Of a stretch of DNA of 55,653 bases, positions 31,095 to 40,392 are shown in pieces (position 1 is the stretch's first letter; each line of letters opens with the position of its first letter). The notes below the pieces were generated by a model. The model was not told the origin of the DNA, did no database searches, and saw only the letters and a list, made by a program, of their open reading frames with translations. Location of the stretch: NCBI GenBank assembly GCA_945949175.1, contig CAMFDU010000004.1, positions 1 through 55,653 of the forward strand, written 5' to 3'. The translations under genes and the position numbers were made by a program. The DNA is from Gulosibacter massiliensis. GTDB lineage: Bacteria; Actinomycetota; Actinomycetes; Actinomycetales; Microbacteriaceae.

Positions 31095-32462
31095 ATGGCC
31101 CAACGTACCGGCATGCTCACAGTCCCTGAACTCCAGAAACTCGTAGATAGCGGTGACATCGACACGGTCATCATCTCGTTCACCGACATTCAAGGACGAC
31201 TCGTCGGAAAGCGAATGTCGGCTCGGCTATTTGTCGAGGACACGATTGCTCACGGTGCGGAATGTTGTAACTATTTGCTCGCGGTCGATGTCGAAAACAA
31301 CACTGTTCCCGGCTACGAATTCTCGTCATGGGAAAAGGGATACAACGACATGGCGATGATCCCGGATATGACAACACTGCGACTCGTTCCGTGGATCCCG
31401 CACACCGCCATGGTGATGGCCGACCTTCAGACGACAGATCACGAACCTGTCGCCATCGCTCCGCGTTCGCTCTTGCAGGCACAGATCGACCGCCTCGCAA
31501 AAATGGACCTCGTCCCGTACGTCGGCACCGAACTAGAATTCATCGTTTTCGACGACTCATTCCGCGACGCCTGGACCAAGGGTTATGACAACCTGCGCCC
31601 GTCGACCGACTACAACGTCGACTACGACCTTCTCGCGAGCAACCGAGTCGAGCCTCTATTGCATGACATTCGCGTGAGCATGGACAAAGCTGGAATGTAC
31701 TGCGAAGGCGTCAAGGGTGAATGCAACCTTGGTCAGCAAGAGATCGCGTTTCGATACGACACCGCGATGGTCACCTGCGACAATCACTCGGTCTACAAGA
31801 GCGGCGCAAAGATGATTGCCGACAACCACGGCAAGTCACTGACATTCATGGCGAAGTTCAACGAGCGCGAGGGCAACTCGTGCCATATTCACATTTCGTT
31901 TCGCGATTCAAAAGGAAGCCCGGTCTTTGCTGACAAGGATGCAGAAAACGGAATGTCGGACATGTTCCGCCACTTCCTCGCTGGGCAAATCGCCCTCATG
32001 CGCGAATTTACTCTGTTGTACGCACCCAACATCAATTCCTACAAGCGATTCGCCGAAGGCTCGTTCGCGCCGACGGCCATCGCCTGGGGTCACGACAACC
32101 GCACCCTTGCACTCCGCGTCGTCGGGCACGGGCTGGGTATGCGTGTCGAACACCGCGTACCGGGCGGTGACGTCAACCAGTACCTCGCCGTTGCCGGGTT
32201 GATCGCGGCAGGAATTCACGGAATCGAGAACAAGTTGGAACTCGAGGACATGACTCGCGGTAACGGATACGAAGCGGACAAGCCGCACGTTCCCACCACT
32301 CTCCGTGAAGCGGCCGACTTGTTCGAAAACAGTGCCGCGGCACGGTCAATCTTTGGCGACGAGATGGTGAAGCACCTCGTCAACGCCGCCCGCATCGAAA
32401 TTCGTGCCTTCGACAGCGCGATCACGGACTGGGAGCGTGTTCGCGGTTTTGAGCGCCTCTAA
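31095..32462 (+). CDS. Glutamine synthetase-like gamma-glutamyl-amine (ethanolamine/polyamine) ligase
   Basis: FTDIQGRLVGKRM, GTELEFIVFDD, CEGVKGECNLGQQEIAFRY, SCHIHISFRD, NSYKRF; GS fold, with catabolic neighbours. Confidence 0.85.
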   Translation: MAQRTGMLTVPELQKLVDSGDIDTVIISFTDIQGRLVGKRMSARLFVEDTIAHGAECCNYLLAVDVENNTVPGYEFSSWEKGYNDMAMIPDMTTLRLVPWIPHTAMVMADLQTTDHEPVAIAPRSLLQAQIDRLAKMDLVPYVGTELEFIVFDDSFRDAWTKGYDNLRPSTDYNVDYDLLASNRVEPLLHDIRVSMDKAGMYCEGVKGECNLGQQEIAFRYDTAMVTCDNHSVYKSGAKMIADNHGKSLTFMAKFNEREGNSCHIHISFRDSKGSPVFADKDAENGMSDMFRHFLAGQIALMREFTLLYAPNINSYKRFAEGSFAPTAIAWGHDNRTLALRVVGHGLGMRVEHRVPGGDVNQYLAVAGLIAAGIHGIENKLELEDMTRGNGYEADKPHVPTTLREAADLFENSAAARSIFGDEMVKHLVNAARIEIRAFDSAITDWERVRGFERL

Positions 32463-33183
32463 CCCGCCCGTCATCGGCATCACGACCTACCGTCAACAAG
32501 CGACGACGGGCGTGTGGAATGTTGATGCGGCGTTCCTGCATTCGGGGTACATCGACAGCGTGACGCGCGCCGGGGGAATTGCGGTGTTGTTGCCACCGCA
32601 ACCCGCCTCTATCGACATCGCTGACCGCGTTCTCGACGGGGTCGACGGTCTGATCTTTGCTGGCGGGCGTGATGTCAACCCTGCACGTTACGACCGAGAA
32701 CCGGGCGAACACACTGACCAGCCCGATCTTCGCCGCGACGACTGGGAGTTCACGCTGGTGAATGCAGCCCTTCGTCGGGAATTACCCGTGCTGTTCATTT
32801 GCCGCGGTGCGCAGGTTCTCAATGTGTATCGCGGGGGTACCCTGTTCCAGCACCTTCCGGATGTCATCGGGAAAAACGACTATCAGCGTGGTGAGGCTCT
32901 CTTAACCGAAATGCAGATGACGGTGTCGCCGGGTTCGACGCTTGAGTCCATCGTCGGGTCATCGGTGACTGGAATGGTCTATCACCACCAAGCAATCGAT
33001 GCGGTCGGCTCTGGCCTGACTGTATCTGCCCGAAGTGCTGATGACGTCATCGAAGCGATCGAGATTGATGATTACCCTTTCGGTGTCGCGGTCCAGTGGC
33101 ATCCCGAGGTCACCTCGGAAACCGACGGACGACTATTCGACGCACTGACAACAGCGGCGCGCACACAGAGGAGCAACGCATGA
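32437..33183 (+). CDS. Class-I glutamine amidotransferase-like hydrolase (peptidase C26, PuuD-like)
   Basis: PVIGITTYRQQ, GLIFAGGRDVNPARY, LFICRGAQVLNVYRGGTLFQHLPD, VQWHPEV. Start approximate (GTG 32437). Confidence 0.85.
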   Translation: MFAVLSASNPPVIGITTYRQQATTGVWNVDAAFLHSGYIDSVTRAGGIAVLLPPQPASIDIADRVLDGVDGLIFAGGRDVNPARYDREPGEHTDQPDLRRDDWEFTLVNAALRRELPVLFICRGAQVLNVYRGGTLFQHLPDVIGKNDYQRGEALLTEMQMTVSPGSTLESIVGSSVTGMVYHHQAIDAVGSGLTVSARSADDVIEAIEIDDYPFGVAVQWHPEVTSETDGRLFDALTTAARTQRSNA

Positions 33184-34535
33184 GTTACACGATCATCAAT
33201 CCCGCCACGGGCGAAGAGATGGAGACGGTCGACCACATGACGGTTGCCGAAACCGACGATGCGATTGCGCGCGCCGGGCAGGCCCAGCGAAAGTGGGCGG
33301 CTCTCGCACCAGCCGAGCGCGGGGAAGCACTTCGCGCATTTGCCCGGACCGTTGAAGCGGATATCGAGAACCTCGCCCAGATTGAGGTGCGCAATTCGGG
33401 ACACCCCATCGGTCAGTCTCGATGGGAAGCAACCCACGTTCGCAACGTGCTCGACTATTACTCGGCCGCCCCGGAACGAATGCTGGGTAAGCAGATTCCG
33501 GTTGCTGGTGGAATCGACATCACCTTTAACGAGCCTCTCGGGGTCGTTGGAATCATCACGCCGTGGAACTTTCCCATGACCATCGCCTCGTGGGGGTTCG
33601 TCCCGGCGCTCGCTGCGGGAAACGCCGTCGTTCTCAAACCCGCCGAATGGACGCCGTTGTCGAGCCTCCGTCTCGCCGAACTCGGACGCGACGCCGGTCT
33701 GCCAGACGGACTGTTTCAAGTACTCGCTGGAAAAGGAAGCGTCGTCGGCGAACGTTTCATTACGAACCCCGATGTTCGCAAGATTGTGTTCACCGGGTCG
33801 ACCGAGGTCGGCAAGAGCGTCATGCGTGGTGCGGCCGACCAAATCAAACGAGTGACGCTGGAACTCGGGGGCAAGAGTGCGAATATCGTGTTCGCCGACG
33901 CTGATGTCGATAAGGCCGCGGCGACCGCACCCTATTCGGTGTTCGAAAATGCTGGACAGGACTGCTGCGCGCGCAGCCGCATCCTCGTTCAGAAGTCGGT
34001 TCTCGACGAGTTCATGGAAAAGTTCCAAACCGCCGTGAAGAACGTCGTTGTCGGTGACCCGACAAAGGATGCGACCGAGGTCGGTCCTCTTGTTCACGCG
34101 AAGCACCTCGAATCGGTCAGCGCCTACCTCGACAAGGCCGATATCGCCTTCCGGGGGAGCGCTCCCGATGGACCCGGGAACTGGTTCGCACCGACGGTTG
34201 CCTTGTCGCGAGGACTCGATGACCCGTGCATGACGGACGAGATCTTCGGACCGATTGTGACGGTGCACGCATTCGACGACGAGGCTGATGCGATCACGAT
34301 TTCCAACGCGACCGAGTTCGGACTCTCGGGCTCGATTTGGACCCGAGATGTGGGGCGCGCCATCCGCGTATCACGAGCGGTGGAAAGCGGAAACCTCTCA
34401 GTGAACTCGCACTCGTCGGTTCGCTACAACACGCCCTTCGGTGGATTCAAGCAGTCGGGCCTCGGGCGTGAACTCGGCCCCGACGCACCTCTGCACTTCA
34501 CCGAAGAAAAGAACGTCTTCATCCCCGCGGACTAG
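33180..34535 (+). CDS. NAD(P)-dependent aldehyde dehydrogenase
   Basis: GIITPWNFPMTIASW, KPAEWTPLSS, FTGSTEVGKSVM, VTLELGGKSANIVF, FENAGQDCCARSRI. Confidence 0.94.
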   Translation: MSYTIINPATGEEMETVDHMTVAETDDAIARAGQAQRKWAALAPAERGEALRAFARTVEADIENLAQIEVRNSGHPIGQSRWEATHVRNVLDYYSAAPERMLGKQIPVAGGIDITFNEPLGVVGIITPWNFPMTIASWGFVPALAAGNAVVLKPAEWTPLSSLRLAELGRDAGLPDGLFQVLAGKGSVVGERFITNPDVRKIVFTGSTEVGKSVMRGAADQIKRVTLELGGKSANIVFADADVDKAAATAPYSVFENAGQDCCARSRILVQKSVLDEFMEKFQTAVKNVVVGDPTKDATEVGPLVHAKHLESVSAYLDKADIAFRGSAPDGPGNWFAPTVALSRGLDDPCMTDEIFGPIVTVHAFDDEADAITISNATEFGLSGSIWTRDVGRAIRVSRAVESGNLSVNSHSSVRYNTPFGGFKQSGLGRELGPDAPLHFTEEKNVFIPAD

Positions 34536-34553
34536 TCCCAGAAAGGAACAACC

Positions 34554-35342
34554 ATGTCCATTGAAAAAATCGATCTCACCCAACGCCTGAAAGGCAAGAT
34601 CGCGGTCATCACCGGTGGCGCGAGCGGAATCGGTCTCGCGACCGCCACGCGCATGCGCGCCGAAGGTGCAATCATCGTCATCGGTGACATGGACCCGAAA
34701 TCGGGTACCGCCGCGGCCGAGCAACTCGAGGGCACGTTCATCCAGGTGAACGTTGCGGACGAGGACCAGGTCAATCACCTGTTTGACGAAACGGTTCGCC
34801 TTCACGGCCGTGTGGACATCGCTTTCAACAACGCCGGCATCTCGCCTCCTGATGATGACTCCATTGAAACGACGGAACTTCCCGCGTGGCAGAAGGTTCA
34901 AGACGTGAACCTCAAGAGCGTCTATCTGTGTTGTCGAGCGGTACTGCGGCACATGACCAAGCAGGGTAGCGGCTCGATTATCAACACCGCGTCCTTCGTC
35001 GCTGTGCTCGGAAGCGCAACCAGCCAGATTTCATACACCGCGAGCAAGGGTGGCGTGCTCGCCATGAGTCGTGAACTCGGTGTGCAGTTCGCACGACAGG
35101 GAATCCGAGTCAACGCGCTCTGTCCCGGGCCGGTCAACACGCCGTTGCTCCAAGAGCTGTTCGCCAAGGACCCCGAGCGCGCACAACGCCGCCTCGTCCA
35201 CATCCCCATCGGACGGTTCGCCCGACCCGAAGAACTCGCGGCCGCGGTCGCGTTCCTCGCCAGCGATGATTCATCATTCATCACCGGCTCGACCTTCCTC
35301 GTCGATGGTGGAATATCGGGCGCCTACGTCACACCGATGTAA
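34554..35342 (+). CDS. Short-chain dehydrogenase/reductase
   Basis: AVITGGASGIGLATA, NNAGIS, YTASKGGVLAMSRELG, VDGGISGAY. Confidence 0.93.
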   Translation: MSIEKIDLTQRLKGKIAVITGGASGIGLATATRMRAEGAIIVIGDMDPKSGTAAAEQLEGTFIQVNVADEDQVNHLFDETVRLHGRVDIAFNNAGISPPDDDSIETTELPAWQKVQDVNLKSVYLCCRAVLRHMTKQGSGSIINTASFVAVLGSATSQISYTASKGGVLAMSRELGVQFARQGIRVNALCPGPVNTPLLQELFAKDPERAQRRLVHIPIGRFARPEELAAAVAFLASDDSSFITGSTFLVDGGISGAYVTPM

Positions 35343-35347
35343 CCGAC

Positions 35348-36118
35348 ATGGATTTCGACCTCTCAGAGAACGAGTCTGTAGCCGCGGTCGGTTTCGACCG
35401 ATCGCTGCTTCTCAAACCCATTCGCGGCGGTAACACCTACGAAGAGACGGTCGAACGAATCCTGCAGACTATTCGCCTCGGGCTGATTCATCCCGGTGAA
35501 CAACTTCCCCCCGAGCGCGAACTTGCAACCATGCTCGAGATCTCGCGTGACACTGTTCGGGACGCGATAGCGTCGTTGTCGGAAGCGGGATATTTGGCGA
35601 TTAGGCGTGGCCGATACGGCGGCACGTTCGTCGCCGACACGATCCCAGCTGGACCCATCGTCATCGGCAGAGACGGGGACGTCATTGAACGACAGCACTT
35701 CACCGTGTCCGACATTCATGACGTTCTTGTGCTTCGCGCTGTACTCGAGCCGGGGGCCGCGTATCAGGCGGCGATGAGAGACCTCTCGGGGGAACTGCGT
35801 GAACGATTGTGGTCGTTGCATCAGGAAACGGCCAGCGCCACAGTTGAAGATTATCGACGTCTCGATTCACGGTTACACCTCCAGATAGCCGAAATGGCCG
35901 GCTCGAATTCCTTGGTCACCCAGATTGCCCAATCGCGGGTGAGGGTGAACGAACTTCTCGACGGGATTCCCTTGCTGCCGCCCAACATCGCTCACTCGAA
36001 CGAACAACACGAAGCGGTCATTCTGGCAATTTTGACGGGGCGACCCGATGACGCCGAGGCGGCCATGCGCACCCACATTGATGGTTCTGCGGCGTTGTTG
36101 CGCGGGTTCTTGGCTTAG
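35348..36118 (+). CDS. FadR/GntR-family transcriptional regulator
   Basis: GLIHPGEQLPPERELATMLEISRDTVRDAIASLSEAGYLAIRRGRYGGTFV wHTH and FCD C-terminal domain. Confidence 0.92.
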   Translation: MDFDLSENESVAAVGFDRSLLLKPIRGGNTYEETVERILQTIRLGLIHPGEQLPPERELATMLEISRDTVRDAIASLSEAGYLAIRRGRYGGTFVADTIPAGPIVIGRDGDVIERQHFTVSDIHDVLVLRAVLEPGAAYQAAMRDLSGELRERLWSLHQETASATVEDYRRLDSRLHLQIAEMAGSNSLVTQIAQSRVRVNELLDGIPLLPPNIAHSNEQHEAVILAILTGRPDDAEAAMRTHIDGSAALLRGFLA

Positions 36119-36369
36119 TTCTTCGCCGAGTCAATCTGGTCGTCTTCGACGTCCGAATCGATGTCGGGGGTGGGTTTTTCAACCCGACGCTGAATGTCAC
36201 TGGCGATGCGCTGGCGCAGCCCACTGAGAAGAAGGACGGATAGAGCGAACGAAATCAACGTCGCAAAGATGGCACCCCAAATCCACCCGGTTCCAACGAG
36301 GAGGAGGATGACGAGCGCTGCAACGAAAAACCCGAGACGGGCGAGTGTGTACGTGATCCATGGGCTCAT
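36115..36369 (-). CDS. DUF4229-like small membrane protein
   Basis: MSPWITYTLARLGFFVAALVILLLVGTGWIWGAIFATLISFALSVLLL; two TM plus acidic tail. Start chosen at 36369 next to a -10-like TACGAT. Confidence 0.72.
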   Translation of the reverse strand: MSPWITYTLARLGFFVAALVILLLVGTGWIWGAIFATLISFALSVLLLSGLRQRIASDIQRRVEKPTPDIDSDVEDDQIDSAKN

Positions 36370-36412
36370 ATCTACATCGTATGCGCCCACCGACCGCGCC
36401 TAGAATGAAGAA

Positions 36413-36763
36413 ATGATTGCTCGCACTATTCTCGTTGGCTCGTTACTGATTGCTGCTGTCATCGTCTACGCCATTGTCGATGTGGCCATCACTCCAGCTT
36501 CTCGGATTCGCGCACTGCCGAAATGGCTCTGGATCGTTGTTGTTGTTCTGGTGCCCCTGATCGGGGCAATCCTGTGGCTCATTGTGGGCAAGGTCCGCCG
36601 CGGTTCCACGACGAAACCCACCACGCCGACCGACATCGTTGACCGCGGCCCGACGAGTGGCCCGTTCTCGACTGAATCGGTTGATGACCGTATCGCTCGA
36701 CTCGAAGAGGAACTTCGCCGACTTGATGAGGAGGGCGAAAACCCGCCCAAGGGCCCGGCGTGA
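36413..36763 (+). CDS. PLD-nuclease N-terminal (PLDc_N)-like membrane protein
   Basis: VYAIVDVAITPASRIRALPKWLWIVVVVLVPLIGAILWLIVGKVRRG. Confidence 0.82.
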   Translation: MIARTILVGSLLIAAVIVYAIVDVAITPASRIRALPKWLWIVVVVLVPLIGAILWLIVGKVRRGSTTKPTTPTDIVDRGPTSGPFSTESVDDRIARLEEELRRLDEEGENPPKGPA

Positions 36764-38442
36764 CGTCTGCCACGTCCGCGGCTTCCAATGCGACGAACTG
36801 GTCCCTCGCCTTCCTTCGTACGCTCATCGAAAACGGGGTGACCGACATTGTTGTATGCCCGGGTTCGCGATCGCAATCGCTGGCGTTGCTCGCCGCTGAA
36901 TTGGCCGAGCGTGGATTGCTCACGCTCCATGTGGTGCTCGACGAGCGGGCGGCCGGCTTTCTCGCGCTGGGTCTGTCACTCGAATCGGGTCGTCCCGCGA
37001 TTGTTGTGACGACATCAGGAAGCAGCGTGGCCAACCTTCATCCCGCGGTCGTCGAGGCATTCCATCAAGGCACCCCCTTGCTGTTGGTCACTGCTGACCG
37101 ACCGGCTTCGGTGCGTGCCCAGGGCGGGGGCCAAACCACCTTCCACGTCGGAATGTTTGCGGTGGCAGCCAGAGCGACCTTCGATATTCCTCCAGCGGAA
37201 ACCCCAACCGACGCCGAGACGGGTGGTTCTGCCATTGCACTCGAGGCGCTGACGGTTGCACTCCGGGAACGTGGACCTGTTCACGTGAACCCTCAGTTCG
37301 TCGAACCTCTCTCGTCGGAGGCACCAGAAAGCTACCTCGAGAAAATTCGACCTGGTGGACTGCTCGTTGTCGAACGCGAGTCGGTCGCAGCGACTGTCGA
37401 TGCCTCTGTGGGTGTTGTCGTTATCGCCGGACTCGGTGCTGGTGTTCGGGCCGAAAATTGGGCCCGCGAACTAGGTGCTCCGTTGTTTGCCGAAATCGAG
37501 AGCGGGTCGCACTTCGGACCGCACCTCGTCACGGACTATCGAAACATCGCGATGAATCCAGAGTTCACCAACACCGTTCACACGGTGGTTGTCGTCGGTC
37601 GCCCAACCCTGGCGAACGTCATCGACCAGTTGTGCACGCGAGAGGGCGTTGACGTGATTGTGGTTCACGTGGGCGAAGGCGTCCCGTATCGGCCAACCGA
37701 ACGAGTTCGTGTCGTCGACGAAATTGTCGTTACCGGAACAGGTGACGATATCGCCCGCGAGTGGGGACTGGCCTGGGCTCGGCGATCGCGAATGACGCTC
37801 GATTCTCAGGTGGCGGAACCCGCCGCGGATGTAGAGGGCAGCCTCGTTGACGATCACGCCGCACGGTCAGCCTTTGCCCGACGAGAAATGGAAATTCAAC
37901 GAGAGCCCGTGACGAGTGACATGATCGTGCGATTGGTGTGGGATGCCACGTGGCCTCACGATCGGCTGGTTTTCGGAGCCTCATCCATCATTCGAATTGC
38001 CGATTCCATTTTGCCAGGGAAGCCCATCCGGGTGCACTCCAATCGCGGTCTTGCGGGAATTGACGGAACAATTGCCACCGCTCAGGGAATTGCCTCGGCC
38101 TCGCGTCGTCCCGATGCGCCAGCCGGAGTCACGCGACTTGTTCTCGGCGATCTCGCAGCCGCCTATGATTCGAGTTCCCTCGCGTTAATCACGGGCCCGA
38201 TTCAAATCATCGTCTGCAACAACAACGGCGGGCGAATCTTTGAGGGGCTCGCCGTCAAGGCCACCGCGAACCCTTCCCACTTTGAGTCCGTCATGCTCAC
38301 GCCACAACAGGTCGATTTCGAGGCACTGGCTGCGGCGTATGGAATCGCTTATCGCAGAGTCGAAACACGGGGACAGCTGTCGTCGGCGCTGACGGAAACG
38401 GCCGGTCCGATCCTCATCGAAGCGCCGCTACAGAGCGGCTAA
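36760..38442 (+). CDS. menD: 2-succinyl-5-enolpyruvyl-6-hydroxy-3-cyclohexene-1-carboxylate synthase
   Basis: DIVVCPGSRSQSLALLAAE, HVVLDERAAGFLALGLSLESGRPAIVVTTSGSSVANLHPAVVEA, ICNNNGGRIFEGL-type motif (IVCNNNGGRIFEGL). Confidence 0.95.
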   Translation: MTSATSAASNATNWSLAFLRTLIENGVTDIVVCPGSRSQSLALLAAELAERGLLTLHVVLDERAAGFLALGLSLESGRPAIVVTTSGSSVANLHPAVVEAFHQGTPLLLVTADRPASVRAQGGGQTTFHVGMFAVAARATFDIPPAETPTDAETGGSAIALEALTVALRERGPVHVNPQFVEPLSSEAPESYLEKIRPGGLLVVERESVAATVDASVGVVVIAGLGAGVRAENWARELGAPLFAEIESGSHFGPHLVTDYRNIAMNPEFTNTVHTVVVVGRPTLANVIDQLCTREGVDVIVVHVGEGVPYRPTERVRVVDEIVVTGTGDDIAREWGLAWARRSRMTLDSQVAEPAADVEGSLVDDHAARSAFARREMEIQREPVTSDMIVRLVWDATWPHDRLVFGASSIIRIADSILPGKPIRVHSNRGLAGIDGTIATAQGIASASRRPDAPAGVTRLVLGDLAAAYDSSSLALITGPIQIIVCNNNGGRIFEGLAVKATANPSHFESVMLTPQQVDFEALAAAYGIAYRRVETRGQLSSALTETAGPILIEAPLQSG

Positions 38443-38446
38443 CGAG

Positions 38447-39646
38447 TCAGCGCGTCAGCGCCTCGCGAATCGGACGGAACTTCAGTTCAGTTTCGTCATA
38501 CTCTGACTCTGGGTCAGACCCGACAATTATTCCTGCACCGGCATGCGCGACGATATCCGTTTCACGCCATTGGGCGCACCGAAGAGCGATTGCCCATTCG
38601 CCATTGCCCGTGCCGTCCACCCAACCCACGGGGCCGGCGTAGCGTCCGCGCGGGATTGCTTCGATGTCGGCGATGGTTGCCAGTGCTCGGTCGGATGGGA
38701 CACCCGCAACAGCAGCGGTCGGGTGCAGTGAGTCGATGATGTCGAGAACCGACGTGCGAGTCCGCAGAACGCCTTCGATATCGCTGGCGAGATGCCACAC
38801 GTTCGACAGTCGAAGGGTGAACGGTGTCGACGCACCGACAATCGAGCGGCATTTCGGTGCAAGAGCGGTGAGAACGGACTGCATTGCATACTCGTGCTCG
38901 TCGCGGTCTTTGGCGCTGTTCGCCAGTAGGGTGGCCGCGTTGGCATCTGATCGAGGGTCGTGTCCTCGCGCGGCGCTTCCCGCAAGAACCCGCGTCTCTA
39001 CTCGGCGGTCGTTTACTCGAACGAGCGTCTCGGGTGACGCTCCCCACAGTCCTTCGACCGCAAAAACGTGACAGTCAGGGTAGCCAGACGACAGTTTGGC
39101 CAACGGCGCACGCTCGTCGCCCGGGGTGACGACGTGTCCCGTGATCGCGCGCGCAACAACAACCTTCCCAAAATCGGAATCCAAACGTCCAAGTGCTGTT
39201 CGAACTCGATCGCGGTAGACCGAGTCGATGTGTGGCCACTCGACAACGGGTACGGGACCGATGGGACGACGCACGGTTTCAGACGCGGAATCAAGTGCAC
39301 CGGCAGTCACCGTCGTCATCTCGCGCCCGCGTCGGATTAACGTGACGCGCGGAAAAATCAGGAAAGCTTCGCCGTTGGGGTCGAACGACCCGCTGCCGAA
39401 TGCGTGAAGGTACGGGCGCATCGCAGGCGGCGCCATAGCCACCGCGTCGTTCCACATCCTGCCGAGAGTTGCAAAGCGTTGTGGTCCGCTCGCCACCCAG
39501 CGGGCGTGCTCGCCAATTCCGACAATTTCACGGTCACCGCTGCGGAAATACAGGGGTCGAGACGGACTCGCGAAGTCGAGTATCGACTCAACCCGAGCCG
39601 ATCGAACGACGTCGCGCGAGTAGGTCTCAGGGTTGGCGCTGCTCAC
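38447..39646 (-). CDS. menF: Isochorismate synthase
   Basis: VVVARAI, ETLVRVNDRRVETRVLAGSAARG, LHPTAAVAGVPSDRALATI, GRYAGPVGWVDGTGNGEWAIALR. GTG start. Confidence 0.92.
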   Translation of the reverse strand: MSSANPETYSRDVVRSARVESILDFASPSRPLYFRSGDREIVGIGEHARWVASGPQRFATLGRMWNDAVAMAPPAMRPYLHAFGSGSFDPNGEAFLIFPRVTLIRRGREMTTVTAGALDSASETVRRPIGPVPVVEWPHIDSVYRDRVRTALGRLDSDFGKVVVARAITGHVVTPGDERAPLAKLSSGYPDCHVFAVEGLWGASPETLVRVNDRRVETRVLAGSAARGHDPRSDANAATLLANSAKDRDEHEYAMQSVLTALAPKCRSIVGASTPFTLRLSNVWHLASDIEGVLRTRTSVLDIIDSLHPTAAVAGVPSDRALATIADIEAIPRGRYAGPVGWVDGTGNGEWAIALRCAQWRETDIVAHAGAGIIVGSDPESEYDETELKFRPIREALTR

Positions 39647-39684
39647 TCGTTAAGGCTACCCACGCACGGGTAGAGTTGATAATC

Positions 39685-40392
39685 GTGACGAGTGCTGACA
39701 TGGGAAAAGACCCCGCTGAAGTCGCGGCGATGTTTGACGATGTAGCCCCTGGCTATGACCGAACGAACGCGATTCTCTCGATGGGCACCAGCGCACTCTG
39801 GCGATTGGCCACCGTTCGCGCACTCGGAGTTATCCCGGGTGACCGCGTCCTCGATATCGCCGCCGGCACGGGGACATCCAGTTCGGCGATTGCACGGGCT
39901 GGAGCTCGAGTCACTGCACTCGATTTCTCGGCGGGAATGGTCGCAGTCGGACGCCAACGTCACCCCAACATTGAATTTCTCGAAGGAGACGCGACCGCAT
40001 TGCCGTTCGATGAAGCGAGTTTCGATGCGGTCACCGTTTCGTTCGGATTGCGGAACGTTCACGACCCACGCAAGGCGCTCTCTGAGATGCGTAGGGTGCT
40101 TGTGCCCGGTGGTCGCCTAGTCATTTGTGAATTCACGACTCCGCCAAACCAGATGGTTCGACGGGCTTATGACTTTTATCTGACGTCGGTGATGCCCCGC
40201 ATCGCGAAAATGTCAAGCACTAATCCTGCTGCCTACACCTACCTCAAGGACTCGATCCATGATTGGCCATCGCAGGGCGTTCTCGCCAGTTGGATTCGTG
40301 ACGCCGGTTTCACTGGGGTCGGTTTCCGCAATCTGACAGGTGGAGTCGTCGCGCTTCACCGAGGAACTGCCCCGATGGGAACCGGGCGATGA
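39685..40392 (+). CDS. menG: Demethylmenaquinone methyltransferase
   Basis: VAAMFDDVAPGYDRTNAILSMG, VLDIAAGTGTSS, VSFGLRNVHDPRKALSEMRRVLVPGG. Start GTG 39685 or ATG 39700. Confidence 0.93.
   Translation: MTSADMGKDPAEVAAMFDDVAPGYDRTNAILSMGTSALWRLATVRALGVIPGDRVLDIAAGTGTSSSAIARAGARVTALDFSAGMVAVGRQRHPNIEFLEGDATALPFDEASFDAVTVSFGLRNVHDPRKALSEMRRVLVPGGRLVICEFTTPPNQMVRRAYDFYLTSVMPRIAKMSSTNPAAYTYLKDSIHDWPSQGVLASWIRDAGFTGVGFRNLTGGVVALHRGTAPMGTGR

Noticed and set aside
33072-34268. 398-aa minus-strand ORF antisense to the aldehyde dehydrogenase
   Set aside because: Low-complexity His/Arg/Asp-rich translation with no recognisable domain; the sense strand encodes a full ALDH. Typical antisense shadow in GC-rich DNA.
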